Assembly: GCF_008629685.1 (NCBI RefSeq) | Contig: NZ_VWSF01000009.1 | Location: 124,001 to 188,000, forward strand | Length of the DNA stretch: 64,000 bases | Direction: 5' to 3' | Source: Adhaeribacter rhizoryzae | GTDB taxonomy: Bacteria > Bacteroidota > Bacteroidia > Cytophagales > Hymenobacteraceae | Part shown: positions 26,373-35,957 of the stretch, in pieces | How the letters are laid out: each line of letters opens with the position of its first letter | Position numbering within the stretch: position 1 is the first letter of the stretch | Notes under the pieces: model-generated | Told to the model about the DNA's origin: nothing | What the model saw: the letters and a program-made list of their open reading frames with translations, nothing else | Databases searched by the model: none | Made by a program: the position numbers and the translations under genes

Positions 26373-27024
26373 GGTTTATTTGTAGAGGACATTGCCAGCT
26401 TTGGTCGTATTGCCGGCCGCTGTATTGGTAAACTTCCGATGCGGTACCAAAGTCTTTTAGCATCGGGTTAATAGAACCGGCATAACTTTCATCTCGTTTT
26501 CGTACAATATTTTGCATTTTGCCGTATTGGTCTTTTTGCCGCATTTGTTCAAACTGGGCATGCGGATTAAATACCAACGTTGGATACCGGAATTGCCGGG
26601 CGCGCCGGCTACTACCCGGGTGCAACCCAATTATAAAAAAGGCTTCTTCTTTTAAGCTAAAACTAAAATCCGGTGAATTTGGGTCGGAGTTCACCCGCTG
26701 GTCAAACCCGTATTGCTGCGCGTCTAAATTGGCTAAAGATTGTAATCGTTGCCACAACAAGGTATCAAACAAGGCTTCATTCGCCATTTCGGGACCTTTA
26801 AAAATAACCGCCGCGCTATGGAATAATTCCGTTGAGGCCCGGTAAGTATCTACAAAACTGTATAAAAAATTTAAAATCGCTATATCGTCTTTGGGGCAAG
26901 CCAAATGCTCTACCACTAAAAATTTTATTTGTTGCCGGCTCACAGCCGCCCGCGCTGCTACGCAAGGGAAATCTTTATTTAATAAGTATTCTTTATATTC
27001 TTCAATTATATCGCAAGCATCCAT
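26341..27024 (-). CDS. YqcI/YcgG-family protein
   Basis: 227 aa. Recognised from FPCVAARAAVSRQQIKFLV, FKGPEMANEALFDTLLWQRL, SFSLKEEAFFIIGLHPGSSRRARQ split into its two parts, and MQNIVRKRDESYAGSINPML. Members such as DcsA and GntA, to the best of my recollection, are haem-dependent N-hydroxylases acting on arginine or related guanidino compounds; this is from memory. A conserved Cys lies in DFPCVAAR, and histidines in FIIGLHPG and VFNPHAQF are candidate haem ligands. It leads a two-gene operon with DUF1989. Confidence 0.8.
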   Translation of the reverse strand: MDACDIIEEYKEYLLNKDFPCVAARAAVSRQQIKFLVVEHLACPKDDIAILNFLYSFVDTYRASTELFHSAAVIFKGPEMANEALFDTLLWQRLQSLANLDAQQYGFDQRVNSDPNSPDFSFSLKEEAFFIIGLHPGSSRRARQFRYPTLVFNPHAQFEQMRQKDQYGKMQNIVRKRDESYAGSINPMLKDFGTASEVYQYSGRQYDQSWQCPLQINHATAKHYTAA

Positions 27025-27404
27025 CTCTACTAAGTACTATTTATGTCTTAGTAAAACCTTTACGAACCGTAAATGAATATCGTTATTAAAGATGGGTAAT
27101 AATTACTAGTGGGCCGCCGTAGAAATACTTAAGTTTAAAGATAAAATACCCCTTACAGCCTTTATTTAGTTGTTATCCTGCTTCTTCCGCATATTCTTTT
27201 ATTTCAAAAATATTTAATTAGTATTGGTCCATATTTTTTCTAACAAATAAAAATGCAAAGTTCCTGGTTTAAAATTTACCTAAATCCGATACTTAAAAAA
27301 CTATTAGCATAGTGCTCTATTTTACTGATTCTAGTATTACATAATAGCGGTTGCCCGGTTCAGAACAGAGCTAATAACGCCTGCAGAAGTTCAACACCAG
27401 GAAC
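27025..27404. other. Intergenic spacer between the YqcI/YcgG operon and the macroglobulin gene
   Basis: 380 bp, AT-rich, no gene or repeat recognised. It should hold the promoter of the 25773-27024 operon. Confidence 0.35.
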
Positions 27405-30400
27405 CTACCTCACCCTCATTACCCCACCCCCACCATACGAATGATACTCCGCATTATACATAGCATCGGCACCAACGGGGCCTAACTGGAAATTGCCTTG
27501 GGTAACGGCGCGGACCTGGTAGTAGAAATATTGGGGTTTGGGGCGGGCAGTGGCGTAGAGGTTAATGCGGTCGTCGCGAATATCGGTGTAGTCGGGTACG
27601 TCAGGCTTCTGGTCGTTCAGCCAGTTAAATTCACGTTCGGTTAGCAGGCGCGGGTTCTCAATTTCGAAGCCGGCGGGTAGCAAATCGGTAATAGCTACAT
27701 TGGGCACGTTGCGGCCGTCGAGCGATTGCAGCGCAATGCGTACCACCACCAAATCGTTTTGCTTAACGGTGTTGTTCTGGATTTCGCGGCCATTGCGGTC
27801 GAGAAAGGTTCGGCGTACCTGCAGGAAATTATCTTCGGGCTTATAACTGCCGCTCTGGCTAATGCCTTCCACTTCCCAGAAATAATACAGCGTGCCTTTG
27901 CCGCTGGTCTGAATATTTATACTGCCTCTATTGAGTTTATTCGCCAGCGAAACATCTTTGCCCGAGAAGGAGCCAATATTTTTGCCGCTTTGAGTAATTT
28001 TGGCGGTAAGGTTACCTTGGCTGCGGCGGGCCATTTTACCCAAAGCCATGAGGGCAAAAGCCCGTTCCTGGGTGTTGTACCAGCGCGTAGAACGCAATTC
28101 CTGCGATAAATGCCGGGCCAGCGTGCCAATTTGTGCGTTATCCGGGTCGGCTTCAAGCAAACTGTTTAGGGAAAGCGCCATATCGCGGGTAACCGAGTAA
28201 AAGCTGCCGTTGAGGGCACGTAAGGCACTTTCGCCGGTAAAGCTGCGGGGCAATAGTTGGTTAAAACTTTCGCGGCGGCCCGAAAGGGCGTAAGTACTGG
28301 CGAGCAAATACCGGGCATTCAACGAGAGCAGTTCGGGTTTGGCTTTGTAGTAGTTCATGGTAGCCCAGTCGGGTTGTTGGGCCAGGCTGAGCACGTAAAG
28401 CGAATACGTATTTTCGTGGGCGGCAATAAATTTGCTTTGTACCTGCCGACTAGCGTTGTAGAAACGGTATTCTTCCATGCCCTTGGTTTTTACTTTGCGC
28501 TGCAGGTAAGTCAGGGCTTTATCCAGCACGGCGTTGTTTACGGGGTAACCAGCTTTGCGGGCTTCGAGCAGGAAATGACTGGCGTAGGCGCTGGTCCACC
28601 AATCGGTATCAGTGCCGCCGGGCCAATAGGTAAAACCGCCGTCGTACTGTTGCATGGCTTCTATTTTAATAATGGCTTCTTGTACTAAATAATTGGGGTT
28701 GTACGTGCGGGCATTCCGGTCCTGCTGCAGCGATTTGGCTAAATCGGAATAATATAGGAGCGGGAAAGCTTTGGAAATGGTTTGTTCCAGGCAACCGTGC
28801 GGGTATTGCAGCAAAAAAGTAATATCGTCGGTGAACTGGGCAATCGGCGAACTGCTTACTACCAAACGTGAAGCGGTTGAAGCCGGAATAAAATCGTGCG
28901 CCGGGCTGATAACTGCATTGGCCCCATCCTTTAAAGAACCAGCGCCGGTGAGTTTAGTTAAAGGCGCAATAGGCCGCACGGTAATATCGGTCTGGTTACT
29001 GAATTTTTCGCCGAGCGCATTTACGCCTACCGTTACGGATGCCTGCCCAATGCCCGCACTGGCTACTAATTTATATACCACCTGGGCTTCGCTATTGGGC
29101 TTAAGCGTTGCCGATTGACCCGCCGCACCCACTACCCGCAACGGACCGGTGGTGGTAATATTACTGTTGGCGGTAGCATTTTTAGCAGTGGTATTACTGA
29201 GGGTTACCGGCACCAACAAGGTATCTTTCGGGCTCACAAACCGCGGCAAGGCTGTACTGATAACCACCGGGTCCGAAACGCGCATAATTTTATCGGCGGA
29301 GCCAAAAGCATTTTCTTTGTAAGCCACGGCCATGATGCGCAAAGCGCCCGAAAACTCCGGAATTGTCACGTTTACTTTTGCTTCGCCGTTGTTATTCGCT
29401 TTCAGGTGGCCGCTCCACACCGAAACCAGCTTTACCCGTTTAGAAGTAAGCGGATTAATGCGTTTGGCCAAATCGAAACCGTCGCCGCCAAAACTGGAGC
29501 GGCGGCCGGTAAGCTCCGGGAACAGGAAGGGGTATAAATCGTAGGCGTTTACTTCCAGGGCGCGTTTCTGGTAAAAATAGCCGTGCGGGTCGGGCGTTAA
29601 ATAGTCTTTCAGTTGCAGAATGCCTTCGTCTACTACGGCCAAAGTTACTTCAGCACCGGGCGCGGTCTGCACACTTACCGGCTGCACCCGTTTCGAGCGC
29701 GATACCTCCGGCGCGGTAATAGCAACCTCCAATTCTGTATTCTTTTTCGTAACCGATAGTGGTACAAAGCCCCGGGCAATGGTAAGCGGCAAGGTATTGT
29801 CTTTTATTTGCCGCAGCGCCGTGGCCGTAATGTACATCGTGGGTAAATATTCGTCTTTAATGGGTAGCGTGAGCGAAGCGGCTTTCTTATCGGTTTGAAG
29901 GTAATGATAACTCATTACGCCGTCGCGCTCTACGGTTACCAATATTTTGCCGGCAAAAGGCGCTTTAAATAATATTTTGGCTTCTTCCCCGACTTCATAC
30001 GACGTTTTATCCAGCGAAATATCTACTTCACCTTCGTTGTTTACTTCAAACGAGGTACTTTCGGTATCGCCCCAGCCGTAGGCGTAGAACTTTTGGGCCA
30101 CGTAGTTAAAAGCGCCCGGCCGCATTACCCTAATTTCGTATTCGCCGGAAGAAACCGGCGTAAAATTAAAGGTGGTGCCGCTGGCCGGAATAGTTAAAAT
30201 TTTGCTGCTGATAATGTTTTCCTTGCGCTGCGATTTGTAACCGTACCGCTCCACGGACCGCTCAATGACAGATTCGTAGGTAAACCGCACCAGTTGCACC
30301 CGTACCGGAGCAGTGATGGGTTTACCGCTTTGATTAACCGCCAGCAACGGAATGCGCATGGCTTGCCGGGTACTCACGTATTCATCAAAATTTTTAATGC

Positions 30401-32837
30401 CGTAAAAAGCGGCCTGCGTGCTCACCTCGAACTTGCTCAGGCGGTTTACCGGTCGGCCGGTTTCATCGAAAACCGTGGTGTACACAGCGCCATCCAGCAG
30501 ACCAATATCCTGGTAGCCGGTAAGGACAAACGTTTCCCGGCCCTGCCCCTGCGCATCCGTTTGGCCCTGGCGTACGCTATTCTGAATATCTACCGATCCG
30601 GCCGTTACAATATCAAAGGTATAATCAGGGTGATTTTTCGGTTCAAAAACCTTCTTTTTCAGGCTAAGCTGCAGTTCGTAATTACGACCAACCGCCGGCG
30701 GACCAAATAAATTATACGCTGTAAAGCTGGCTACTAAACTATCCGGGGCTTTAAAAATGGTCTTGTTGAGGGTAGGCGTTACTTTCAGGCGGTCGGGCAT
30801 AAACTCTTCCACGCCAATTTTACTACTGTTTAGCAGCACATCGTTGCCCGAATAAACCTCTAAAGTATAAGTACCGGTTACGGTAGTCGTGGGCAGCTCG
30901 AACGTAAATTCGCAAGCACCCTGGGCGTTTAGTTTACCTTTCAGGCTCCGGAATTCTTTGCCGGTAGGCAGCAGCATTTTTATTTTAACCGGCAACCCTG
31001 CTACGGTTTTCCACTCCGGTGTCCGGATAACGGTATTTACATGCACCACATCGCCGGGGCGGTACAGGTTGCGGTCGCCGTAAATGAAAGCATCGTACGG
31101 AATACTGTTCAGGCGCTTGCCGCCCACTTCAAACCGCGAGGTATTTACCTGGGTCTGGCTGTAAGGCAAATACGTAAAATCCTGGCCCAGCCGCGCAGTA
31201 ATCATGCCTACCTTAAAATCGGGAGCCGTTTTGTCTATGTCGGTAAAGCGAGCTACGCCGTCCTGGTTGGTGGTGGTTTTATAAATTACCTGGTTGCTGG
31301 TACTGATAAACCGCACCTCAACATTAGATTGTACTTTGGCATCCCGGATAGAGTTCGCAAATACCAGCACCTCGTTCCGGCCCTGCTTCGCAATTAAACC
31401 AATATCCGAAACCGAAATAATTTTAGAATCGCCGAGCCATTTTTTATCGGTGCTGGTAACCGTGAGTACGTACAAGCCTTTGAATTCGCTGTCGAAATCC
31501 AGGTCGTTCAGGCTTAAATTCAGGAAGTAGGCGTTGCCTTGTTTTTGCAGACTTTTGGTGTCGTACTCGCGCTCAAAAATAGTGTTGCCGTTGGTTTCGT
31601 CTACCGGGTAATAGCTCCACTCGTTGTATTCGTCGGCTTCTTCGTCGTAGTGGCCGTTGTACTGCTTGCCTTCGCGCAATACCCGCAAAATATTGTTTTC
31701 GTAAACCCGGCCAATGCTTACTTTCAGGCGCGGCACCTCAACTACGTTCAGGGCAATATTTCGGGCACCCTGGCTGCTCAGATAAATGCTTTTACTATTT
31801 ACAAAACTGATGCCCGCCCGCACCGCCGCAAACGAAACCGAATGGGTGTAATCCTTGCCCAGTTTAGCACCTTCCAGGCCGGTCAGGTTTTTAGAGATGG
31901 TTAGGGTGTAGGTATTGGCCTGCGGAATAGCGCCTTTCAACACAAAACCGCCTTCCTGTTCTTCCAGGCTAAAACTTACCCGCGGTTCTAATTTTATCTG
32001 TTCGTACAAATTATCCATGCGCACGGGTTGGGTAGTAGCCACAAAAATCTGTTCCTGCCCCTCCACCACGCTGGCCGTTACTTCCGATACCTGCAAATAT
32101 TGCCGGCTAGGCAGTAATATTTCTTGCTCCAGTACTTGGTTGGTGCGGTACGCGCTGCCGGGTGTAGTTAAACCAGAACTGATTTTAACCCGGATGGGCG
32201 TGGCATCGCGGTTGGTATTAACCACATTTTTTAACTTAACCGCAATGTTTTTGCCATTTGCCGTTACGAGTTCTACGGGTACTTCTTTAGCACCCTGGTA
32301 CACATGCAAATTATTTTGTAAGGCGGTTAAAGTTACCGGGTAATTAAAAGTCAGGCCCAAACGAGCTTCCAGTTGGTTAATATTGTTATCACTTTTGGTC
32401 CAGTAAGCTTTGGCATCGGCTAAGTTCAGGTACGGCGTATGGAACCGAAAAATCTTATCGGTAGCAATTTTATATTTTTTCTCGCTGTGCCGCAGGAGTT
32501 CGGGGGATAGTTCGGCCTGAAAACTGGTGCTAGGGGCAAAAGGCTGCAGCGGTGAGAAAACCAGTTCGTTCGGGGCGGTCCATTTATACCGGCCTTTTAC
32601 CACGGGCGTAAAGTTCAGATAGTTTATTGTATCCCATTCTTGTAAACGCGCTTCCGACACCAAGGCTTTATCGAAGGTAAAAACCAGGTTTTGCTCTTGT
32701 TCAATCTCTTCGGTAAAGTTTTTATGTTCTACCCGAAGTTCGTCACTTTTACCCCGGCAGCCTGCAATCATACAGGTTAAACTAAGTAGCGAAATTAATA
32801 AAAGCAGGGTAGCGGAAAAGGGTTTACGGACATCCAT
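27405..32837 (-). CDS. Bacterial alpha-2-macroglobulin lipoprotein (thioester-containing)
   Basis: 1810 aa. A lipobox (TCMIAGC, about residue 27) follows the signal peptide. The long N-terminal part holds macroglobulin (MG) beta-sandwich domains, including an MG2 region (YGDRNLYRPGDVVHVNTVIR), and the bait-region zone near 900-1100. The thioester motif is intact: C1349-L-E-Q1352 in PHGCLEQT. The thioester-domain helices follow (AYASHFLLEARKAGYPV). Such proteins trap proteases in the periplasm and often work with PBP1C, whose gene lies at 8458-10824. The length is on the large side. Confidence 0.93.
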   Translation of the reverse strand: MDVRKPFSATLLLLISLLSLTCMIAGCRGKSDELRVEHKNFTEEIEQEQNLVFTFDKALVSEARLQEWDTINYLNFTPVVKGRYKWTAPNELVFSPLQPFAPSTSFQAELSPELLRHSEKKYKIATDKIFRFHTPYLNLADAKAYWTKSDNNINQLEARLGLTFNYPVTLTALQNNLHVYQGAKEVPVELVTANGKNIAVKLKNVVNTNRDATPIRVKISSGLTTPGSAYRTNQVLEQEILLPSRQYLQVSEVTASVVEGQEQIFVATTQPVRMDNLYEQIKLEPRVSFSLEEQEGGFVLKGAIPQANTYTLTISKNLTGLEGAKLGKDYTHSVSFAAVRAGISFVNSKSIYLSSQGARNIALNVVEVPRLKVSIGRVYENNILRVLREGKQYNGHYDEEADEYNEWSYYPVDETNGNTIFEREYDTKSLQKQGNAYFLNLSLNDLDFDSEFKGLYVLTVTSTDKKWLGDSKIISVSDIGLIAKQGRNEVLVFANSIRDAKVQSNVEVRFISTSNQVIYKTTTNQDGVARFTDIDKTAPDFKVGMITARLGQDFTYLPYSQTQVNTSRFEVGGKRLNSIPYDAFIYGDRNLYRPGDVVHVNTVIRTPEWKTVAGLPVKIKMLLPTGKEFRSLKGKLNAQGACEFTFELPTTTVTGTYTLEVYSGNDVLLNSSKIGVEEFMPDRLKVTPTLNKTIFKAPDSLVASFTAYNLFGPPAVGRNYELQLSLKKKVFEPKNHPDYTFDIVTAGSVDIQNSVRQGQTDAQGQGRETFVLTGYQDIGLLDGAVYTTVFDETGRPVNRLSKFEVSTQAAFYGIKNFDEYVSTRQAMRIPLLAVNQSGKPITAPVRVQLVRFTYESVIERSVERYGYKSQRKENIISSKILTIPASGTTFNFTPVSSGEYEIRVMRPGAFNYVAQKFYAYGWGDTESTSFEVNNEGEVDISLDKTSYEVGEEAKILFKAPFAGKILVTVERDGVMSYHYLQTDKKAASLTLPIKDEYLPTMYITATALRQIKDNTLPLTIARGFVPLSVTKKNTELEVAITAPEVSRSKRVQPVSVQTAPGAEVTLAVVDEGILQLKDYLTPDPHGYFYQKRALEVNAYDLYPFLFPELTGRRSSFGGDGFDLAKRINPLTSKRVKLVSVWSGHLKANNNGEAKVNVTIPEFSGALRIMAVAYKENAFGSADKIMRVSDPVVISTALPRFVSPKDTLLVPVTLSNTTAKNATANSNITTTGPLRVVGAAGQSATLKPNSEAQVVYKLVASAGIGQASVTVGVNALGEKFSNQTDITVRPIAPLTKLTGAGSLKDGANAVISPAHDFIPASTASRLVVSSSPIAQFTDDITFLLQYPHGCLEQTISKAFPLLYYSDLAKSLQQDRNARTYNPNYLVQEAIIKIEAMQQYDGGFTYWPGGTDTDWWTSAYASHFLLEARKAGYPVNNAVLDKALTYLQRKVKTKGMEEYRFYNASRQVQSKFIAAHENTYSLYVLSLAQQPDWATMNYYKAKPELLSLNARYLLASTYALSGRRESFNQLLPRSFTGESALRALNGSFYSVTRDMALSLNSLLEADPDNAQIGTLARHLSQELRSTRWYNTQERAFALMALGKMARRSQGNLTAKITQSGKNIGSFSGKDVSLANKLNRGSINIQTSGKGTLYYFWEVEGISQSGSYKPEDNFLQVRRTFLDRNGREIQNNTVKQNDLVVVRIALQSLDGRNVPNVAITDLLPAGFEIENPRLLTEREFNWLNDQKPDVPDYTDIRDDRINLYATARPKPQYFYYQVRAVTQGNFQLGPVGADAMYNAEYHSYGGGGVMRVR

Positions 32838-33047
32838 AATTTAGTTGGAGAGGGTAAAAAGGCCGGATTTGCTGTTTTAAATGTAGAAATATTCTGGATT
32901 TAAAACGTGGAGAAGGTATACTTTATTTCTGCTATATTTATTGCTAATTTAGGTTTGGACACAAACCAAAGGACGTACTTATTTTAGGAAATTGTATAAA
33001 TCCTGAAGCATTATTTTTCGTAAATTCGATTAAATGTTGGTTGAAAA

Positions 33048-33284
33048 ATGAAAACAGAGTCATATAATATTTCACTAAGCTTTAAGCAAATTCTTGAATT
33101 GGTTCGTCAATTACCTAAAAGCCAGAAAATTAAATTATCGAAAGAACTAGAGAAAGAAGCTGTTGACACTAAACTTTCTAAAATACTTAATGCTTTTCGT
33201 ACTGAAGACTTGTCACCAGATCTTATCGACGAAGAGGTGGAATTAGTAAGACAGGAACTTTATGCTAAATCCAAGAAAGATTAA
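33048..33284 (+). CDS. Antitoxin partner of the PIN toxin
   Basis: 78 aa, short, charged and helical (SFKQILELVRQLPKSQKIKLSKELEKEA) with a Lys-rich tail. It has no homology I can name, but size and charge and a 23-nt overlap with a PIN-domain gene fit a type II antitoxin. The pair is AT-richer than its neighbours, with more ATA/TTA codons, which suggests transfer. Confidence 0.72.
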   Translation: MKTESYNISLSFKQILELVRQLPKSQKIKLSKELEKEAVDTKLSKILNAFRTEDLSPDLIDEEVELVRQELYAKSKKD

Positions 33285-33681
33285 AGTAATATTTGATACC
33301 AATATTTGGATTAGTTTTCTTATTGGAAAAAGATTAACCTCCTTAAAGCAGTATATCTCTACAGGCTTTATTCAGATAATTCTGACAGAACAGCTGATTA
33401 TGGAGATAGAATTAGTGACGCAAAGACCAAAACTTCAGAAATACTTCAATCAGGAACTTGTTCAGGAATTACTATCACTACTCGTGACTATTGGTAAAGT
33501 TTATAAAATAAAGCCAAAGTACAGCTTAAGCAGAGATGCAAAGGATAACTTTCTACTGGACTTAATTGACCGTTCGAAAGCAGATTACTTAGTTACTGGC
33601 GATAATGACTTACTAGATTTAGGCAAATTCGGAACAGCCATAATTTTAACACCTAAGAAATTCGAAGAAGTTCTACAGTAA
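33262..33681 (+). CDS. PIN-domain toxin (VapC-like ribonuclease)
   Basis: 139 aa. The PIN fold is recognisable from IKVIFDTNIWISFLIG (D12), a central EQLIMEIELV with acidic residue, SRDAKDNFLLDLIDRSKADYLVTGDNDL (split by helices) with two acidic residues, and DLLDLGKFG. PIN enzymes are metal-dependent RNases, usually blocking translation until bound by an antitoxin. Its ATG lies inside the last codons of the antitoxin gene. Together they form a two-gene addiction module. Confidence 0.85.
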   Translation: MLNPRKIKVIFDTNIWISFLIGKRLTSLKQYISTGFIQIILTEQLIMEIELVTQRPKLQKYFNQELVQELLSLLVTIGKVYKIKPKYSLSRDAKDNFLLDLIDRSKADYLVTGDNDLLDLGKFGTAIILTPKKFEEVLQ

Positions 33682-33759
33682 AGTCCAGCTCTAAGTATGC
33701 TATTTCAGGAGTCAAAATCTAGATTATTCAGGATTAATAAATTCCATTGAGGAAAGTTA

Positions 33760-35775
33760 TTATTTCACCGGCACCAACCGGATAGCCTGACCGCCGCTAG
33801 CTTTCAGAACTGCCTTTATACTGTTCTTATTATTTACTACCTGCCTGGTGCCTTTTACGTGCGTACGGGTTTTAATTGCTGCGCCGCCGTCTTCGTAAAT
33901 TTCAGCGGTATATTTCTTTCCTTTCTCCAGAAACGTTAGTGGTATTTGCAGGGTGCGGGCACTGTTGTTGGTGATGGTGCCAACGTACCACTCATCACCA
34001 CTCCGGCGGGCTACGGTTATGTATTGCCCGATTTCGCCTTGCAGCACTTTGGTTTCGTCCCAGGTGGTGGGCATGGTTTTCCAGAAGGTTAGTTCGGGTT
34101 CGCCTTGGTAGCGGCTGGGCGTATCGTACCAGTACAGCCATTGCAACGGACTGAAATAAACCACCGGTAAAGCCAACTGGTGCGTGGGTGTTGTTTTTAG
34201 TACCCGCCCTTTAAAGCCAAATTCTTCGCGCTGAAAATAACAAAAAGTATAATCGGCGGGGCCGGCCAGGAAGCGGGTAAAAGGTAAAATAGTATTATGC
34301 GTGGCGTCCGGAAATTCTTCGTTACCCCGAATGCCTTCCTGCGTCATGAGGTTGGGATAAGTGCGGCTGAAACCAGTTGGGCGGTAATCGTCGTGAATAT
34401 TAACCATTAAATTGTACTCGGCGCATTTTTTTACGGCATCGTGCAACCAGGTAGTCCAGCGGTGGGAGCCGGTATGCACAAAACCGAATTTAATGCCCGC
34501 TACGCCCCAGCTTTTGTACAAAGGCAAAATAGCGTCTAGTTGCCGTTCCAGCGCCCGGTGGTTCACGTACAGGAAAACCCCGATATTTTTGCTTTTGGCG
34601 TAGCGGATGGCTTCCTGTAAATCCAGGTCGTTGTTAGGGTTGCGGCGCGGGTCTACGTTTACCTTGGTAGCATCCGAAGCTATTTCGTTTTCGTGGCCGT
34701 ACCAGCCGGCATCAAAATGAATATAGTCCAGGCCTTGCTGTACGGCAAAATCCACGAGAGATTTAGCCCCAGCGGTAGAGAGTGTTGTTTCGCGAATTAC
34801 TTTACCTGGTTTAAGCCAACTGGTATTTTTTAGTTGGGATGGTAGATTCAGATTCAGAAATATAGCGTTATTTTGGAGTAAATCAGTTGCTTTTTCGGCT
34901 ACCATAATTACCCGCCAGGGCGTAGCAAAAGGAGTGGTTTCGAGTACCGTATCGTCCAGTTCGCTTACCAGTACATTGGGGGCTTGCAAGGCCAGTTTCA
35001 TGCGGGCATAGTTTACCATGGCAGCTTCGCCTACGCTGGCATATAATTTATTCGGTAACACCAGGGTAAGCGGCCGTTCGGTGGTTTCCTGCCACTTTTC
35101 TAAAGGTTGTAGTTTATATTCGGCCTGGGAGTGCGTAGCCGTATAAGCTTGGGTGCCGGCTGGTAAAACAAATTGGGTTGCTTCGCCGGTGATGTGAATA
35201 TTTTGCCAGGCGAGTTGCTCCGGAAAACGGTAACAAAAGGCCAGCCCTTCGTTATAGGCCCGCACCACTACCTGAAAATAGCGGTTTTGCTCAGCAGTAG
35301 GCTTCACATCCAGCACCAGTTCGCGGTAGTAATCCCGGATTATATTTTGTTCGCCGTAAACGGGTATCCAGGTAGTATCATGCGCAGCCGTATGGGTTTT
35401 TATTATTTGCAGATCTTGCATAACCCGGGGCATATTTTTTAGCTGCAATTGCAACTTGCTATTATTTATTACGGCTTTCCCGGCGTAAGTTAAAGAATAG
35501 ACTAAGCCATTTTTATCGGCGGTTTGGGGCAAGGAAAAAGTTGCCACCAGCTTGCCATCCGGCGATTTTATTTCGGCTGTTGGAGCGGCGGTTTGCGCAA
35601 AATTAATTTGGGGTAAAAATAAGATTAGCCACAGGCAAATAATTTGAGAGCCAATAAACCGGGCAGCATTATATGGGGGAAGCAACAGAAATAATGGCTT
35701 TTTTATCATGCCGGCCAAAATAAAAAATAAAACGGTAATTAACAGCTTTGTCATCGCACTTACTATTCCTGCCAA
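33760..35775 (-). CDS. Glycoside hydrolase family 97 protein
   Basis: 671 aa. A long N-terminal hydrophobic segment; the likely signal peptide ends LPQINFAQ, and an internal Met (MIKKPLFLLL) is a plausible alternative start. GH97 domains: N-terminal beta-sandwich, then a TIM barrel with DYIHFDAGWYG, GVAGIKFGFVHTGSH, MVNIHDDYRPTG and YPNLMTQEGIRGNEEFPD. D462 falls where the inverting SusB has E508, and E486 matches E532; a glycine occupies the retaining nucleophile site. Substrates are alpha-glucosides or galactosides in known members. The catalytic base appears replaced. Confidence 0.9.
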   Translation of the reverse strand: MAGIVSAMTKLLITVLFFILAGMIKKPLFLLLPPYNAARFIGSQIICLWLILFLPQINFAQTAAPTAEIKSPDGKLVATFSLPQTADKNGLVYSLTYAGKAVINNSKLQLQLKNMPRVMQDLQIIKTHTAAHDTTWIPVYGEQNIIRDYYRELVLDVKPTAEQNRYFQVVVRAYNEGLAFCYRFPEQLAWQNIHITGEATQFVLPAGTQAYTATHSQAEYKLQPLEKWQETTERPLTLVLPNKLYASVGEAAMVNYARMKLALQAPNVLVSELDDTVLETTPFATPWRVIMVAEKATDLLQNNAIFLNLNLPSQLKNTSWLKPGKVIRETTLSTAGAKSLVDFAVQQGLDYIHFDAGWYGHENEIASDATKVNVDPRRNPNNDLDLQEAIRYAKSKNIGVFLYVNHRALERQLDAILPLYKSWGVAGIKFGFVHTGSHRWTTWLHDAVKKCAEYNLMVNIHDDYRPTGFSRTYPNLMTQEGIRGNEEFPDATHNTILPFTRFLAGPADYTFCYFQREEFGFKGRVLKTTPTHQLALPVVYFSPLQWLYWYDTPSRYQGEPELTFWKTMPTTWDETKVLQGEIGQYITVARRSGDEWYVGTITNNSARTLQIPLTFLEKGKKYTAEIYEDGGAAIKTRTHVKGTRQVVNNKNSIKAVLKASGGQAIRLVPVK

Positions 35776-35957
35776 TTTATTCCAGGTACAGCCAGTACAT
35801 CGGGGCTTAAAGGTTATTTTTTAATAATTATAGAAACGTGCTGTAGAATTAGTATGCTTTAATCTTGAATCGTAGGCCGCTTTCCTTTATTTTACGTTTA
35901 AAGATGGTTCCGGGCCAATGCTGCTGTGGTTTCACCTCCTAACCTTCACCAATAATT

